From NCBI GenBank assembly GCA_003049465.1, contig PYSS01000038.1, forward strand, positions 1 to 64,000: a stretch of DNA of 64,000 bases, in the 5' to 3' direction. Shown in pieces: positions 46,080-57,169 of this stretch (position 1 is the stretch's first letter; each line of letters begins with the position of its first letter). The notes beneath the pieces are model-generated. The model saw only the letters and a list, made by a program, of their open reading frames with translations. It did not search any database and had not been told where the DNA came from. The position numbers were made by a program, and so were the translations under genes. Source of the DNA: Magnaporthiopsis rhizophila (lineage: Eukaryota > Ascomycota > Sordariomycetes > Magnaporthales > Magnaporthaceae).

Positions 46080-46650
46080 TACTAATAAAAACCACACCTC
46101 AAAAAAAATAAACCCTTAAAAGAATTCAGCAAATTCACAGCCAAATAGCCCATAAATACCAAAAAATAACCAAAACCTGGAAAAAATTATAATAATATTA
46201 TAGGTTTATTAAAATCCAAACCATAATTTAAAAAATAATTAAAAATTACAAAAATTGCACCAAAAATAAGGCCAGCAGGCACAAACCTTACGGATTATTT
46301 TAACCATTACCAGCACCTAGCAAAGCATAGCAAAAAATCACAATAAACTTTATAATCAAACTTCCCAAATCAAAAAAGCCTTTAACAAATATCCAGTATA
46401 ATAATATCCTAATAATAGTAAATAGGCTTACCAAATACGCCTTATTCCTACCTTATAAAAAAAATAGCAATACTACAAAACTGGCATATATCTTTATCAA
46501 AAACATAATTTCAAAACACAAAATACCCAACAAGCTGATCACGGATCAAAATAAGCTATTTACAAACAAATTCTGAAAAACTTTAACGGCCAAACTTAAA
46601 GCAAAACACACATTATTAACAGCTTATCATCCCGAAACAAATAAATAAAC
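46080..46650 (+). pseudogene. B4 integrase, broken
   Basis: NYKNCTKNKASRHKPYGLF, then YNNILIIVNRLTKYALFLPYKK and HKIPNKLITDQNKLF correspond to the zinc-binding end and catalytic core of Gypsy integrases, homologous to 34370-34900 in B1 and 58500-59000 in B2. Confidence 0.75.
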
Positions 46651-47534
46651 AAAACGAACAAACCAAACCATAAAATAATATTTATATTATTATATTAATT
46701 ATAAACACATTAATTAGGTATAATTACTCCCTATAACCCAGTTCGCCTATAACAGTTCGGTACATAAAAGTACAAAAATCACCCCGTTTTCGCAAATTAT
46801 AAATTTATACTTACGGTATACAAAAAACCCAAAACAAAAAAAAATGCTTCCGTAACAAAAATACAGATTACCAAAATAACCAAACTATATAAGCACCTGC
46901 AAAAAAAGCTCAAAAAACTTTGGAAATATATATTAACCCAAACAAACAAAAAAAGGCTTAAAAAATTAACCTTTAAAAAAAATATTTATTTTTTGCACCG
47001 CAATATTAAAATAAAACAGCCAAATAATAAACTGAATTACAAAAAATTCGGACCGTTCAAAATTAAAAAAATAATTTCGCCAATTAATTATAAATTTTAA
47101 TTACCACCAACCATAAAAATCCACCCCATTTTTCACATTTCTCTGCTAAAACCGGCATTATCTGGTTCGGAAAGCACGAAATTAATAAAAATTAACCCAA
47201 ACCAAAAATGGAAAATCAAGAAAATCCTTAATAACAAAATACGCTACCGCAACTAATAATATTTAATCAAATAAGCAGGATACAGGCATAAATATAACAT
47301 ATAAAAAAAAAATTAAAAAATTGCCAGAAAATTTTACGGAAATATCGGCAAAAGCAATTACAAGAAAATTAGCAAAAAAAATGCGCCAAATAAATAAAAA
47401 GGCATAAACCTTTCCGTTTGCTTGATTAGGTTATACTAAAAATCGAACCCAAAACCTTTCGATAAAAATCAAAATGCATTACCGCTGCGCCATATAACCT
47501 AAAAAAATTATTAAAAACCTATTAATTTATCTGA

Positions 47535-47987
47535 TTAAAACAAGGCAAACAGGTCAAAATCTGGATTAACCCCAGGCTTGTTTTAATCAGATAATAAAGG
47601 AAAATTAAAAGCCGGAAAATCGAAAAGCACACTAAAAAGCTGCATAGCCGCCTTTTGGGCCTCCTCCCGCTCCACCCGCTCCAACTCCTCGATACTATCA
47701 ATCCCGCGCCGAATAGCGCGAGTAAATTTTTCACGCTATTGCTTTTTTTGTTTCCGCAAATGCTTGATTTTGGCAAAAAACATTCGCAGCTTCTCCTCCG
47801 CAACCTTCAGCTCCGTCTCCAGGCAGAAATACTGGGTACTATAAGCAAATAAATACTTGGGGGCCGGGCCCAAAACATTGCAGCAAAAATAACCTTAACA
47901 AATACACCGCTCGCAACAGGAACAATCGTAAAAAAACACAACATACTGGTATAAGCCATTAGCCTTACAGCTGGAACAAAAAGGCAT
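47535..47987 (-). pseudogene. B4 antisense frame: Cys-pair plus coiled-coil protein, 150 aa with three stops
   Basis: Best-preserved copy of the family. The ATG at 47987 (MPFCSSCK) to the TAA at 47535-47537 is exactly 151 codons, with internal stops at codons 31, 84 and 134 only. The N-terminal part has C4, C7, then CSCCERC at 22-28 and CCNVLGPAP at 35-43, suggesting a Cys-based metal-binding module. From about 55 to 115 it is charged and heptad-like (ETELKVAEEKLR, AKIKHLRKQKK, AIRRGIDSIEELERVEREEA), a probable coiled coil. The end is Phe/Pro-rich (FDFPAFNFPLL). It lies between the chromodomain and the 3' LTR and opposes gag-pol. I recall similar Cys-plus-coiled-coil predicted proteins as common in ascomycetes but cannot verify homology; function is unknown. 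Confidence 0.7.
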
Positions 47988-48193
47988 AAAAGTAGGGGAA
48001 AATAAAATAACAAAAAAAAAAGATTATCTCAACAAACGGTCAAAAATGCCAGCCTACACTTTTGCACCCAACCAAACATCCTATTAGAAAAAAGCGGATA
48101 AAAAAATAAAAAATAAAAAAAACTTACCACTAACAAAAGAAAAAAACAAAGCAATTATAACCAAAAAAATTTGGCCTAAAAAAGGAAACCTGG

Positions 48194-48657
48194 TATTATA
48201 ATTACAACTGGCAAAAAGCAAAAAGGTTAAAACTAACCCCCAACGGGATATTTTTACCCCGCAATCAAAAAAGCCAAAGGCCAAATAACTAAAGCCAGGA
48301 AAAAAAAAATCATAAAACCAGGCACTTACCTAACCAAAATGCTATATTAGCTATAAATATAACACATATAGCACAGGCTATAATAACTATAAACATAACA
48401 CACATAGCACAAATATAACATGGTAAAATCACAAATATATCAAAAAATATTTCTGTCCTGTTTAAAAATAACTTTTAACTAAGGCCTCGGCATTAATCAA
48501 CCTAAATTAGCTTTAAAGCACCCTTTTGGACAAACAATAACAAACAATGTTCTTACCAAACCACAGATCACGTGCAAAGCAACCTTGCAAAACCAGTACT
48601 GCTTAATACCGCCCCTAAATGCCCTACCCTAGAAGCAGAAGGCTTGTGATTGTAACA
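48194..48657 (+). repeat. 3' LTR of B4, 464 bp
   Basis: It starts TATTATAATTACAACTGG (mutated TGTTACAACCACGACT), ends TGTAACA, and is followed by TTATA. The right end is better preserved than the left. Confidence 0.85.
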
Positions 48658-49082
48658 TTATACAAAAAAAAACCACCAAAAATAACCATTTTTATAAGCG
48701 CAACAAATTATGGATCCCAGCCTAACTAAAATTAAAAAAGGAAATTTTTAATTTAAAGTATAATACCAAAATGGCCGGATATATGGATATAAATAAAACC
48801 TTAAAACTGATTACCCGATACTTTTGGTGGCCAGATATAAAAAAAAATTTCCAGTTCGTTTGGCTAATCCGAAAACTTTTTGTATAATTTTAACCTTGGT
48901 ACGGTAATAATGCAAAAAAAATATCCTAAAAATACCGGTGCAACCGTAATTTTGTGCGATAAAATAATCCCAGGCTTAGTGCGCTAAAAATAAAAAAGGA
49001 TTATTTTACAGCAGCCTTGCCAAAATTTTAAAAAAAAATAATATAGCTATTATGGAGCGGTTTAGGGCAAGAAAAATTTATT
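48658..49082 (+). pseudogene. Element A integrase zinc-binding remnant
   Basis: After B4 the element A frame continues with MAGYMDINKTLKLITRYFWW, then PDIKKNF. This is the H-x-AGH-xG...KT...ryFwWP...v signature of the Gypsy integrase HHCC domain with H and C positions mutated. The catalytic core that should follow is absent; the 3' LTR starts about 190 bp later. Confidence 0.7.
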
Positions 49083-49388
49083 TATAATAAAAGAAAATAT
49101 CGGCTTAATAAGGTTATTATATTATAATAAACTTTTTATAGCCTTAAAAAAATGCTTAAGGAAGCAGAATCTTTTCGAGGGACCTTTCGAAATATTTTCC
49201 CTTGTATAAGCCACCGGGTGGCCCGTGTTTTGTAGGGTCAGATACGTATTTATGGAGGAGTTGGGCGCCTAGCCCTTTCTTTTATTTGCGAGAGTCTTAT
49301 GTCCAGCTGAACCGCCCCAATCGTTTGGCGCCCTGGCGTCCGTTGGTTCCAGGGGAGGCGACGCCTGCGCGGCGATCCCCGTGTGACA
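49083..49388 (+). repeat. 3' LTR of element A, 306 bp
   Basis: It starts TATAATA, ends TGTGACA, and is followed by GAGAT. Mutation is strong in the first third and weak in the last third, next to the GC-rich zinc-finger half. The last third happens to be open in the frame of the downstream gene. Confidence 0.85.
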
Positions 49389-49393
49389 GAGAT
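49389..49393 (+). other. Right target-site duplication of element A (GAGAT)
   Basis: Matches GAGAC at 16737-16741 except for a C-to-T change. Confidence 0.85.
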
Positions 49394-50242
49394 AAAGTCC
49401 ACCACGGATTACCGAAGCGGCTACGGGAACGCCAGTCGAGCCCTTGCGATTGTCCCAAATGCCATCGCAAGTTCCGGAGTGCTAAAGCATTACAACAACA
49501 TCTGAACTCCCTCGTTCACCGGCCCTTGAGCGACCTGGCCTGTATTGCGCATCCTTCCTGCAAGTCGCGCTTTCGCAGTCCTTCCGCGTTATTGCATCAT
49601 CTCGAGAGCGGAGCCTGCCGATCCCGTATGAACCGTCAAAAGATCAACACGTTGGTTCTTGCAAAAGATACGGAACGCATCATCACCATATCTCCCCAGC
49701 ATACCGCGCCGCCAGAACTGGACACGGCCCAAAGACCGCGCGTTGATGATGGGGACACGACAGTGGCTTCCTCGGATGTCTTCATCCTGACACCATCGAG
49801 CACTGTGATATCGCCGCACTCATCTACTCCTGGGTGTGCAACTCCGAAGTCCGGGAGCAGCTTTGGCTCGGTTGCTGTCTCATCCCAGTCACGACGTTGT
49901 CCGCTCTGCCCTCCCCACCGTCGCGCCTTTGCTACAGAGCGAAGGCTCCGAGATCATCTGGCGTCGCCCGTTCACGACCCGCCAATCGTCCACTGCCCGC
50001 TCCCTCTACTGACGACAAAGGCTACAAGCGGGCCGCTTGCGCAAACTCAAAAGGGGCCGGTCAAGACCTTCACGACCGTTAGTGGCCTGGCGCAGCATCT
50101 CGAGAGCAGTGCATGTATAGGCGGGTTGAAGAGCTTTTGGAAAGCCACGGAATACCTCGAAACGGTGATGGTGCGATGGGGCTTCAAGGTTCGGTTGACT
50201 ATTCAGAGTGAGAGCCCGGAACGGGAAAAGATGAGAATGTAG
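49394..50242 (+). pseudogene. C2H2 zinc-finger gene, 3' half
   Basis: This continues the frame of 16364-16741. The HLRD before element A joins KVHH here, restoring the H-x5-H of finger five. Next come a sixth finger (CPKCHRKF...HLNSLVH), a variant C-x4-C finger (CIAHPSC...HHLESGAC), a Ser/Thr/Pro-rich linker of about 100 residues, another finger-like unit (CPLCPPHRRAF...HLASPVH) and a degenerate last one (FTTVSGLAQHLESSAC). The C-terminal tail has ATEYLETVMVRWGF. The frame is intact to the stop at 50242 with normal GC-rich codons, so little mutation reached this side. Together the two halves would make about 408 residues from ATG 16364. No ATG of its own exists until residue-level position 49629, so expression as a protein is doubtful. 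Confidence 0.85.
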
Positions 50243-50394
50243 TTGTAAGGGAACAGAGGCCCTGACGAGGAAGCACAGTGTTGCAACTACGACGCCGCTG
50301 CACTCCGACCATACCCCTATTATGACCCATTATATTCCAGACTGCAAGAAAAAGGCATCTCTTCTTTTGGTTACTTTTTCCTTTCTTTAGCATC
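50243..50394. other. 3' flank of the zinc-finger gene
   Basis: Ordinary-GC sequence down to the hAT-like element; nothing recognisable. Confidence 0.4.
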
Positions 50395-50748
50395 TGAGGG
50401 CCTGTCCCAGGGTAAATGCTGTTTTTGCTTTTTCCATACTAATTTTGCCAATTGCTTGTTTTTTGTTTGTGGACCTGGGTAATAAGCTTTTGGGCTTTTG
50501 TGAAAATTATTTAAAAGATCCGCCAGAAGTACCTATTTTTACCCAGGCTAATTGGATACAGCCTTTGGCCACCTTTTTTGCCACCCCCTAATAAGGGTGT
50601 AAAAGTATTTGAAAGGTAGGCAAAAAAAATAGGTAAAATGATGGTATGCGAAAAAAAAGCCAGGCCAAAAGCTAGGCCTATGAAAAGTTTATGATTTAAT
50701 ACGGTTTAAAAGGCCCGTATAAGCCCTGATTATATGACTGGAAAAAAG

Positions 50749-50850
50749 ACGTGACCGGAAAAACACGTGATTTTTGACCCTTTTAACAATTGTAATTTAC
50801 AAGGCCGGTAAATAGCCACAGCCAGAAAATCACGTGTTTTCCGGTCACGT
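50749..50850. repeat. 102-bp palindromic mini-element inside the hAT-like element
   Basis: 27-28-bp inverted arms: ACGTGACCGGAAAAACACG on the left continues as TGATTTTTG, and the right end is the complement (CACGTGTTTTCCGGTCACGT). The central 45 bp are AT-rich. It looks like a foldback or a MITE with CACGTGA-type ends; no clear duplication was found. Confidence 0.6.
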
Positions 50851-50920
50851 AACCAAAGCTTGGTACAATAAATATATAAAGCCGGCCACCCTCCCACCTT
50901 TAGATTTAAAAAAATCTCGA

Positions 50921-51046
50921 CGGCCAAAAGACCAAAAAGCTAAAAAAGCCAAAAGGCCAAAAAGGCCGAAGGGGCCAGGGGCTAGGGGGGGCCGGGGGGC
51001 TGAAACGGCCAGGGGGCCAAAGGGGCCAAAGGGCCAGGGAGGCAGG
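50921..51046 (+). repeat. GGCCAAA/GGGGCC minisatellite
   Basis: Degenerate tandem units GGCCAAAA, GGCCGAAGG and GGCCAGGGG over about 125 bp; one strand is C/T-free apart from the CC of each unit. Confidence 0.6.
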
Positions 51047-51281
51047 TATCTGACAAATAAACCCAAATAAAAACAAACCTTTCTTTTTTTTTGCCACCTG
51101 TTCGAATTTGGAAATTCGCTTGCAAATTTGATATTACCAAAAATAAAAATAAAAAAGGTACATTTCTTTTTATAAAGCCCCCGGTTAAGCTTATTATAAG
51201 GTTATTTTGCATAAAAAAACAGGCAAAAAACAGGCAGGGGCCAAAAAACCAAAAATCATTTACCCTGGGACAAGCCCTGAA

Positions 51282-52559
51282 TAGCATCAAGTGCTTCCAC
51301 CCACCGACCTGATACTGTGTTAAGATTAGTAAACTAATTAACGCCCGATCTTTTACTACAGTTGGTTGACCAAGCAGCTACCTGTTACCCGTGATCACCA
51401 ACAATCGACTACCCGTTGTGATACTCATTTTGCTCGTCCTTGTGTGTCAGCCATACCACAGCGACTCCGTGACTGGGTGGGACCCTTTATTATGCGCTGC
51501 CTTTGCAACAGAGCAATCGGCATATGTCAAACCATCACTCTGCACTCCTACCCTGCTCCGATTTGGGCGACAAAAAGAACTTGCACAGCGAGGAGTGGAC
51601 TACGGTCAAAAAGCTGGCCAGCAACCTAAAGGTGCGGGAGGAGCTGCTATCGTGGTACTTTTTACTATAGGAACTCGAGGGATGAGCCTGGCCAGCTGTG
51701 GAGAAGCAGGAGTGTTTTAGACAGTAAGTGGCGCGGGCGCGGAAGTCCCGAACCGGCGTCGTGGTCGCAAGCATCATGGTTGTAGGCATGTGAGATAAAG
51801 TCTGGCTCCGGTCCTAAAAGCGACAATTGAAATATAGGAGGCGGTAACACATCCGGCCGATCGTGCCGCGGTGTCGGAGGTGAGGGGAAGGGAACGCGGC
51901 CGGGCGTTCCTGAGAGCCCGGGCCGAGGGCCTTTGTAACGGGCACTCCTCCATGGCGGTGGGAGGCACCCAGGCGCTTTCGAAATGGCGGCGGCGGCGCA
52001 TTGGTGTGCCATAAACAGAATTCTGTTCTCGCGAGAAACGGTCAGAAATCGGGAGGTCGTGGCATTTGGACGATGGATATTGGCGTCCCTCGTACGTGTT
52101 CGCAGGCTCCCCCTTCCTCTTGGACCCACCGGACCTGCCCCCCTCTTACGCCCGGCCCCGGCACCTCCAGCCCTGCTAGATAATGGCTCGGGGCAGACTC
52201 TTTTGTCGGCTTGCGGCCGGGTTCCGCGGGAGTTGCGGGAGCTGGGGTCTCCTCCAACCTGGCCGATTTGCCCATTGACAAATTTAACGTTAATCGACTG
52301 CTGGGCAGATGCTGCTCCGCCTGATTCCTTGGGATTAAGTGGATGTTTGGTATCACCGTCTTTCTCGCCCTTTAATATGGACTCTGATGCTACATGTGGC
52401 TTATCTTTGCCTAATCTCTTGCATATCTTTATAAGTGCGTCATATTTTAGGCAATACAAATGGAGCCATTTTTCGCAGTTATTTTTAAAATTAAAGTATT
52501 TAATAAGGGTTTTATCAGGGTTCGCGGGTTATTTACATTTATAAATAATTCTGATTAAT
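51282..52559. other. Mixed-composition island with a coding-like minus-strand stretch
   Basis: This is normal-GC DNA between the hAT-like element and the next AT-rich block. On the minus strand, about 52530 down to 52240 reads like protein (NNCEKWLHLYCLKYDALIKI, then CKRLGKDKPHVASES and KHPLNPKESGGAASAQQS), then becomes an unlikely Pro/Arg-rich frame to 51665. It may be the 5' part of a truncated gene whose upstream part lies in the mutated block. A + strand frame at 51391-51720 with a hydrophobic start has no ATG. No family is recognised. Confidence 0.35.
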
Positions 52560-53677
52560 TAAATAATAAAATTCGGGTTAATTTTTAATTGTATTATATT
52601 AAGAAAGCATATGGTTAATGATTTAAATCTTGATTTTGCAGGAGGTATTATATACTAATAGCTCGTATATTTTAATATTAAATATTTGCCGCAGTAGTTC
52701 AGCCCCGGTTCAGCCCCGCTCCATTATAACGTCGCCATTCAACCCAATTCTATCCGGCCGCTTCCTAAACCGAGTTTTTAAAGGAAGTTGAACAAGGAAA
52801 AATTAAACCACCACCTTTCTAATCGAAACAGCTATGTTTAATTCAAACAACTCTTTTTTTATCCCGGTTGCTCGCTTTTAAAATCCCATTATGCTATATC
52901 ATCATAGCAAACCGCAAACTTATTTTTACCAATATGCTGATCGTTCCGCCAATCAGCCATAATAGAAATTTTGGAAACGAAATCCGCATAACACAAGCTA
53001 ATAAAAAAGCATTTTATTTAAAGGATATTTCTTTTTATAATAAGAAATATACAGATCTGGGCTTGAAAATTATATAATTATAATTTATGCTGCTCTGTGC
53101 TATTTATAAAAAATGTATATTCAGTTATTTTAAAAAAAAATGCCGCAATATTTATTAATTATATATGGATAAATTATATGGTGTTATTGAATAATTTTTT
53201 AAAAAAACCCAGTTAGGGCTTTTTTATATTAATAATATTTTCCGGATAATAAAATAAAACGGGTTATAATAAAAATACGCTTACTTTTCAAATGTTAAAT
53301 ATATATGCTGGTTGGAAATTATTAATTAGCCCGATTTATTAAAAGGAGTAAAAAAGGAAGAAAAAAAGGGAAATAAAATATAAAAGCAGGAAAGGAATAA
53401 GAACAGGAAAGAAATAAAAATTATTACAAAATAAAAGTGCCTGTAATAAACCTAATAAATTAATTTATTTTTTTAATAATTAGTACGAGAAAAAGTGAAA
53501 TAGAAACCTTTTTGGCTTTATATGTACAGGCGTGTTGCAAAGATAGCGAGCACTCGTTAGCCTCGACCGGACAAGGCTTTATAACTTAAAAAGGAAATAA
53601 GGAAAGGAAATAAGAAAGGAAAAGAAATAGGAAAGGAAAGGAAATAGGAAAGGAAAGGAAATAAGAAAAGAAACAGC
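52560..53677. other. AT-rich mutated remnant and purine tract
   Basis: About 1 kb of AT-rich sequence resembling the decayed elements, but without LTR ends or domains that I can place. It ends in a purine-only microsatellite (about 53581-53672, GGAAA/GGAAAT units) into whose edge element B2 is inserted. Confidence 0.4.
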
Positions 53678-54143
53678 TGTTACGACCACAGCAGGCAGGG
53701 GACAAAGGGGCTGGGGCTAAACCCCAGCGGGACGCCCTTACCCTGCAGTCATAAAGGCCAAGGGCCGAATAACTAAGGCCAAGCTAGCACAGAAAGTCAC
53801 GTAACTAGGCACTTACCTAAGCACAAATAATATGTTTGCTACAAACATAACAAATATAGCACAGTAATATATTTGCTATAAACATAATAAATATAACACG
53901 GGCATAATAAAAAAGTTTTGGGTATATAAGGAAAAGTTTCTTATTGTATTGGTTAAATTTTAACTGAAATTTTGGCATTAATTAACCTAAATTAGCTTTA
54001 AAGCACCCCTTTAGGCCAGCAATAACAGATAACTGTTTTATTAAAAGCCTTAAACCTTATGCAAGGCAATTTTATAATCCAGTATTATTTAATACCGCTT
54101 TTAAATGCTTTATTCTAGGAATAAAAGGCCTGTAATTGTAACA
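53678..54143 (+). repeat. 5' LTR of B2, 466 bp
   Basis: It starts TGTTACGACCACAGCAGG and ends TGTAATTGTAACA. The first 150 bp are little mutated and the rest heavily so, a mirror image of the 3' LTR. Confidence 0.85.
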
Positions 54144-57100
54144 TTTTAACTGATTTTGTTTAGCATTTACCGAAAATAATAAATAATAGCAATTATGGCA
54201 ATCGCAGCCAAAAAATCGAGATTATTACCATTAATAGCACGGATTATAATAATCCTGCCTTAGCCTTAAAAGCCCTTATCAAAAAGTTTAAAAAATTTAA
54301 AAAATAGCCAAAAACCACTTTTATTTATAAATTCCCCATTTCTGATAAGTATAATAAGAAAAAAGGCAAATTTAAAACTTTTTTCACGAAATACAAAAGT
54401 TATTTTAAATTTTATTAGGGTAATTTCCAAAACAATTACCAAAAAATAGCTTATATTGCTATTTGTTTTAACAGCAAAATTAAGGACTGGTTTAAATCTG
54501 TATAGGCTGATTATTTTAAAAAAAAATAACAAATCAAACAAATTTATTAAGCTAATTTTTGCGGATTTTAAAAAGTTTGGCGAAAAAATTGCCAAAATGT
54601 TCGGATAGGTGGACAAAAAACCGATAGCTGAAAAAAAGCTATTTTAGTTGCGCCAAAAAGGCCCAGCATCCATTTATACTGCCAAATTCCAGCAATTTAT
54701 TAATAAATTTAACTGGACGGAAAATATCAAAATATTTTAATTTTACCAAAAATTAAGAAATAATATAAAGGATAAATTAGCCAAGAAAAAAAAGCCCAAA
54801 AATTTCGTTAATTATATTATTAACATTATTTGTATTAGTAATAAACTGTATAAATAATACCTGGAAAAAAAGGTTTAGCAATTTTAACCAGCACGATAAA
54901 ATAACAAAATAAACCAAAAAAAAGCCAAATAGCAATAATTTATTATGCATAAAATATATTTGGGATTTATAAATTTATTTGCAAAAGTTATATACCCCTA
55001 ATAATAAAAAAAGCAGTATAAAAAATAAAAATATATTAAATAGCAAAATATTAAAAACGGAGGATATTTTAAATACGGATAGGATAATAAGGATATATTA
55101 AAAAGGATTATCCCCAAAAATAACTTGCAGCTATCTGATATACGGACCAAAAAAAACCTTATATCCAAAAGTTTTATTTAGCTGGATTTATTATTTTAAC
55201 AATAAATATTTTACGCATAAATTAAATCAGAACGGATCAGATGAATACCCCTAATAATGCTTGGCTGCCACCCGACAAATTAACGGATTAAACAGGGTAC
55301 CCACAATAACCAAACTTAAAAAACTAAAAAAACAGGAAATATAAAAAACTATCGCTAATAATAACCCTAAAATTTTACAAAAAAAATAATGCGCCTTTTA
55401 GCAAATTTTAGCAATATTTAAGGGCCTATCGATCCAAAACGAAATGTTAAACATATTAATTAAAAACAGTGAAAAAAATCCCGACCAAAAACCACTTGGC
55501 CAAATATATTTAACTAAAGGGCCGGATAACAAAGGTTTTAAATTGGGCAAATTTTGGGCATCCGCAAAAAAAAACCCCAGGAAGCACAAAAAATAAAATA
55601 CGGAAATAACGGGTAAAAAAAACGTATATTACAATTAATAATAAAAATAAAATATCCCACTAAAAAATTTATATTTATATTTATAAAGTGCCGATATATT
55701 TATTATTCAAAATATGGCCTAATAATCCGGAAGGATTTAAAAATTGCAAAATATACCGCAGGATACCCGTAATAAAAAATAACGATCGGCGCCTGAATTG
55801 GGGCCAAAATAACCAAATTATTATTTATTATAAAAAAAATATGCACCAAACACGGTATTAAAAAAATAACCCATTCCTATACCAGCAAAACTATATAATT
55901 AGCGGAAATTATAAAAATTTAGCGGTAAATAGCAAAAGGTATACAGGAATTTTTTGGGCAAAATATTTATATTACAATTATAATAATTATTTGCCCAAAA
56001 AGCTAAAAAATAACTGGTTTCCAATAAAAAACAGCGAAAAACTTCGAGGCTTGCCAAAATAAAAATAACAGCTGCCTAAATAACAAATTATATCCCGCAA
56101 CTGCATTAAAAAAACAGCAATATTTGCTTTAATACCCTATTATTTTATAATATATATGGCAAAATTATTGCTATATTATATTTGCCAAAAACCGAAATGC
56201 AAATGCTACACCAAAAAAAAGGCCAAAAATTAGCAAACTGAACAATTTTACCCTAATTACCAGTACAAGCCAAAAAATTAAGGTATTTTACCAAAATAAA
56301 GGTTTGGTATGGACAAAAAAAAACAAATCCAAAAAACCCTAACAAAAATTATAGCAAATTATTTATTTTATATTAAAAAAGTGGTTAAATAGCAAAAATA
56401 ATAATTAATAATAATAATTAATTACGGATTTAACAAAAATTATATTGCACCAAGAACGGTAATAAAGTACGGTATACTAATATAACGAAAATAACAGCCA
56501 TACAATTTTAAAACTGTGGAAAAAAAACCAGTTATTTATAACGATGGAATAATTAACTCGAAAATAAATCGATTCAGGTTTAAAATTATAAGGAAAACCT
56601 GCAAAGTTACCTTGGATATTATAAATATAAAAGGAAAAAACCTAATTTTGAATCTTCCTTAATTTAAGAAATTTAATCCCCTAATAGATTAGGTTTCGGA
56701 GGAAATTTAATAAAAAAAGTTATTATCGGAAAACAAAAAAGCCCAATAACTATAAACCCCGAATTATAAAAGATAAAAGCCAAATAGGGTTATTATAATA
56801 ACAGCAAAATTTGGCAATTAATCCTGGCAAATTGCACTAACAAATTTGCACCTATCAGGCAATATTAGCTTTAATAGCAAAAAATCCCAAAAATAAAAAA
56901 CAGGTTATAAAAAAAAATATAACCAAAAAACAAAAGCAATAAAAAATTACAACCAGGATTATAATTGGCCTAATAAACAGGTATGCCAATACCTAAAAAA
57001 TATTCCTGAAAAATATTATCGGTACTGGAAATTATTCCAGAAAAGTTTAGAAATAAAGCTTCCGGAATATGAATCGTTCGATTACAAAATCAAATTTAAA

Positions 57101-57169
57101 CCAGAAATATAACTTAATTACCAAAAATTGTACCGGTTAAACCCCAAACAGCAAAAGCTATTGCAAAAA

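Larger units (their letters stand above)
40930..48657 (+). mobile_element. Element B4: Gypsy chromovirus inserted in A, 7728 bp including a solo LTR
   Basis: LTRs at 40930-41391 and 48194-48657 are flanked by a perfect TTATA duplication (40925-40929 and 48658-48662). Only 19 bp separate it from the B3 solo LTR. gag, RT, RNase H, integrase, chromodomain and the antisense frame are all recognisable. A C-family solo LTR sits in its RT region. The internal part is A-rich on the + strand and broken throughout. Confidence 0.9.
16742..49388 (+). mobile_element. Element A: old Ty3/Gypsy retrotransposon swollen to 32.6 kb by nested insertions
   Basis: Two LTR copies (16742-17049 and 49083-49388) with TGTAACA-like starts and TGTGACA-like ends are bounded by the 5-bp duplication GAGAC/GAGAT. 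Removing nested elements leaves 17050-22377, 38472-40460, a 19-bp spacer and 48658-49082, about 7.5 kb of internal DNA. Its order is gag-like region, reverse transcriptase, RNase H, then an integrase zinc-binding domain, which is Gypsy order. The integrase catalytic core is missing: only about 190 bp separate the zinc-binding domain from the 3' LTR. All frames are broken by transition mutations. It is the oldest insertion of the nest because every other element interrupts it. Confidence 0.85.
50395..51281. mobile_element. hAT-like non-autonomous DNA transposon, about 887 bp
   Basis: The ends are imperfect inverted repeats: TGAGGGCCTGTCCCAGGG with TAAATG on the left, and the complement TCAGGGCTTGTCCCAGGG with TAAATG on the right. 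Flanks share TAGCATC (50388-50394 and 51282-51288), a 7-bp match compatible with a decayed 8-bp hAT duplication. The CAGGG-type terminus is usual for hAT. No transposase frame exists; the inside holds a nested palindrome and a GGCC-rich minisatellite. Confidence 0.65.

Noticed and set aside
49202..50242. A chimeric gene fusing LTR sequence to the zinc-finger 3' half
   Set aside because: The LTR is only accidentally open in that frame and has no ATG before the zinc fingers; the duplication at 49389 marks the true junction.
51391..51720. A plus-strand frame with a hydrophobic secretion-signal-like start
   Set aside because: Begins with GTG and has no usable ATG; no family resemblance and no intron signals to an upstream exon.
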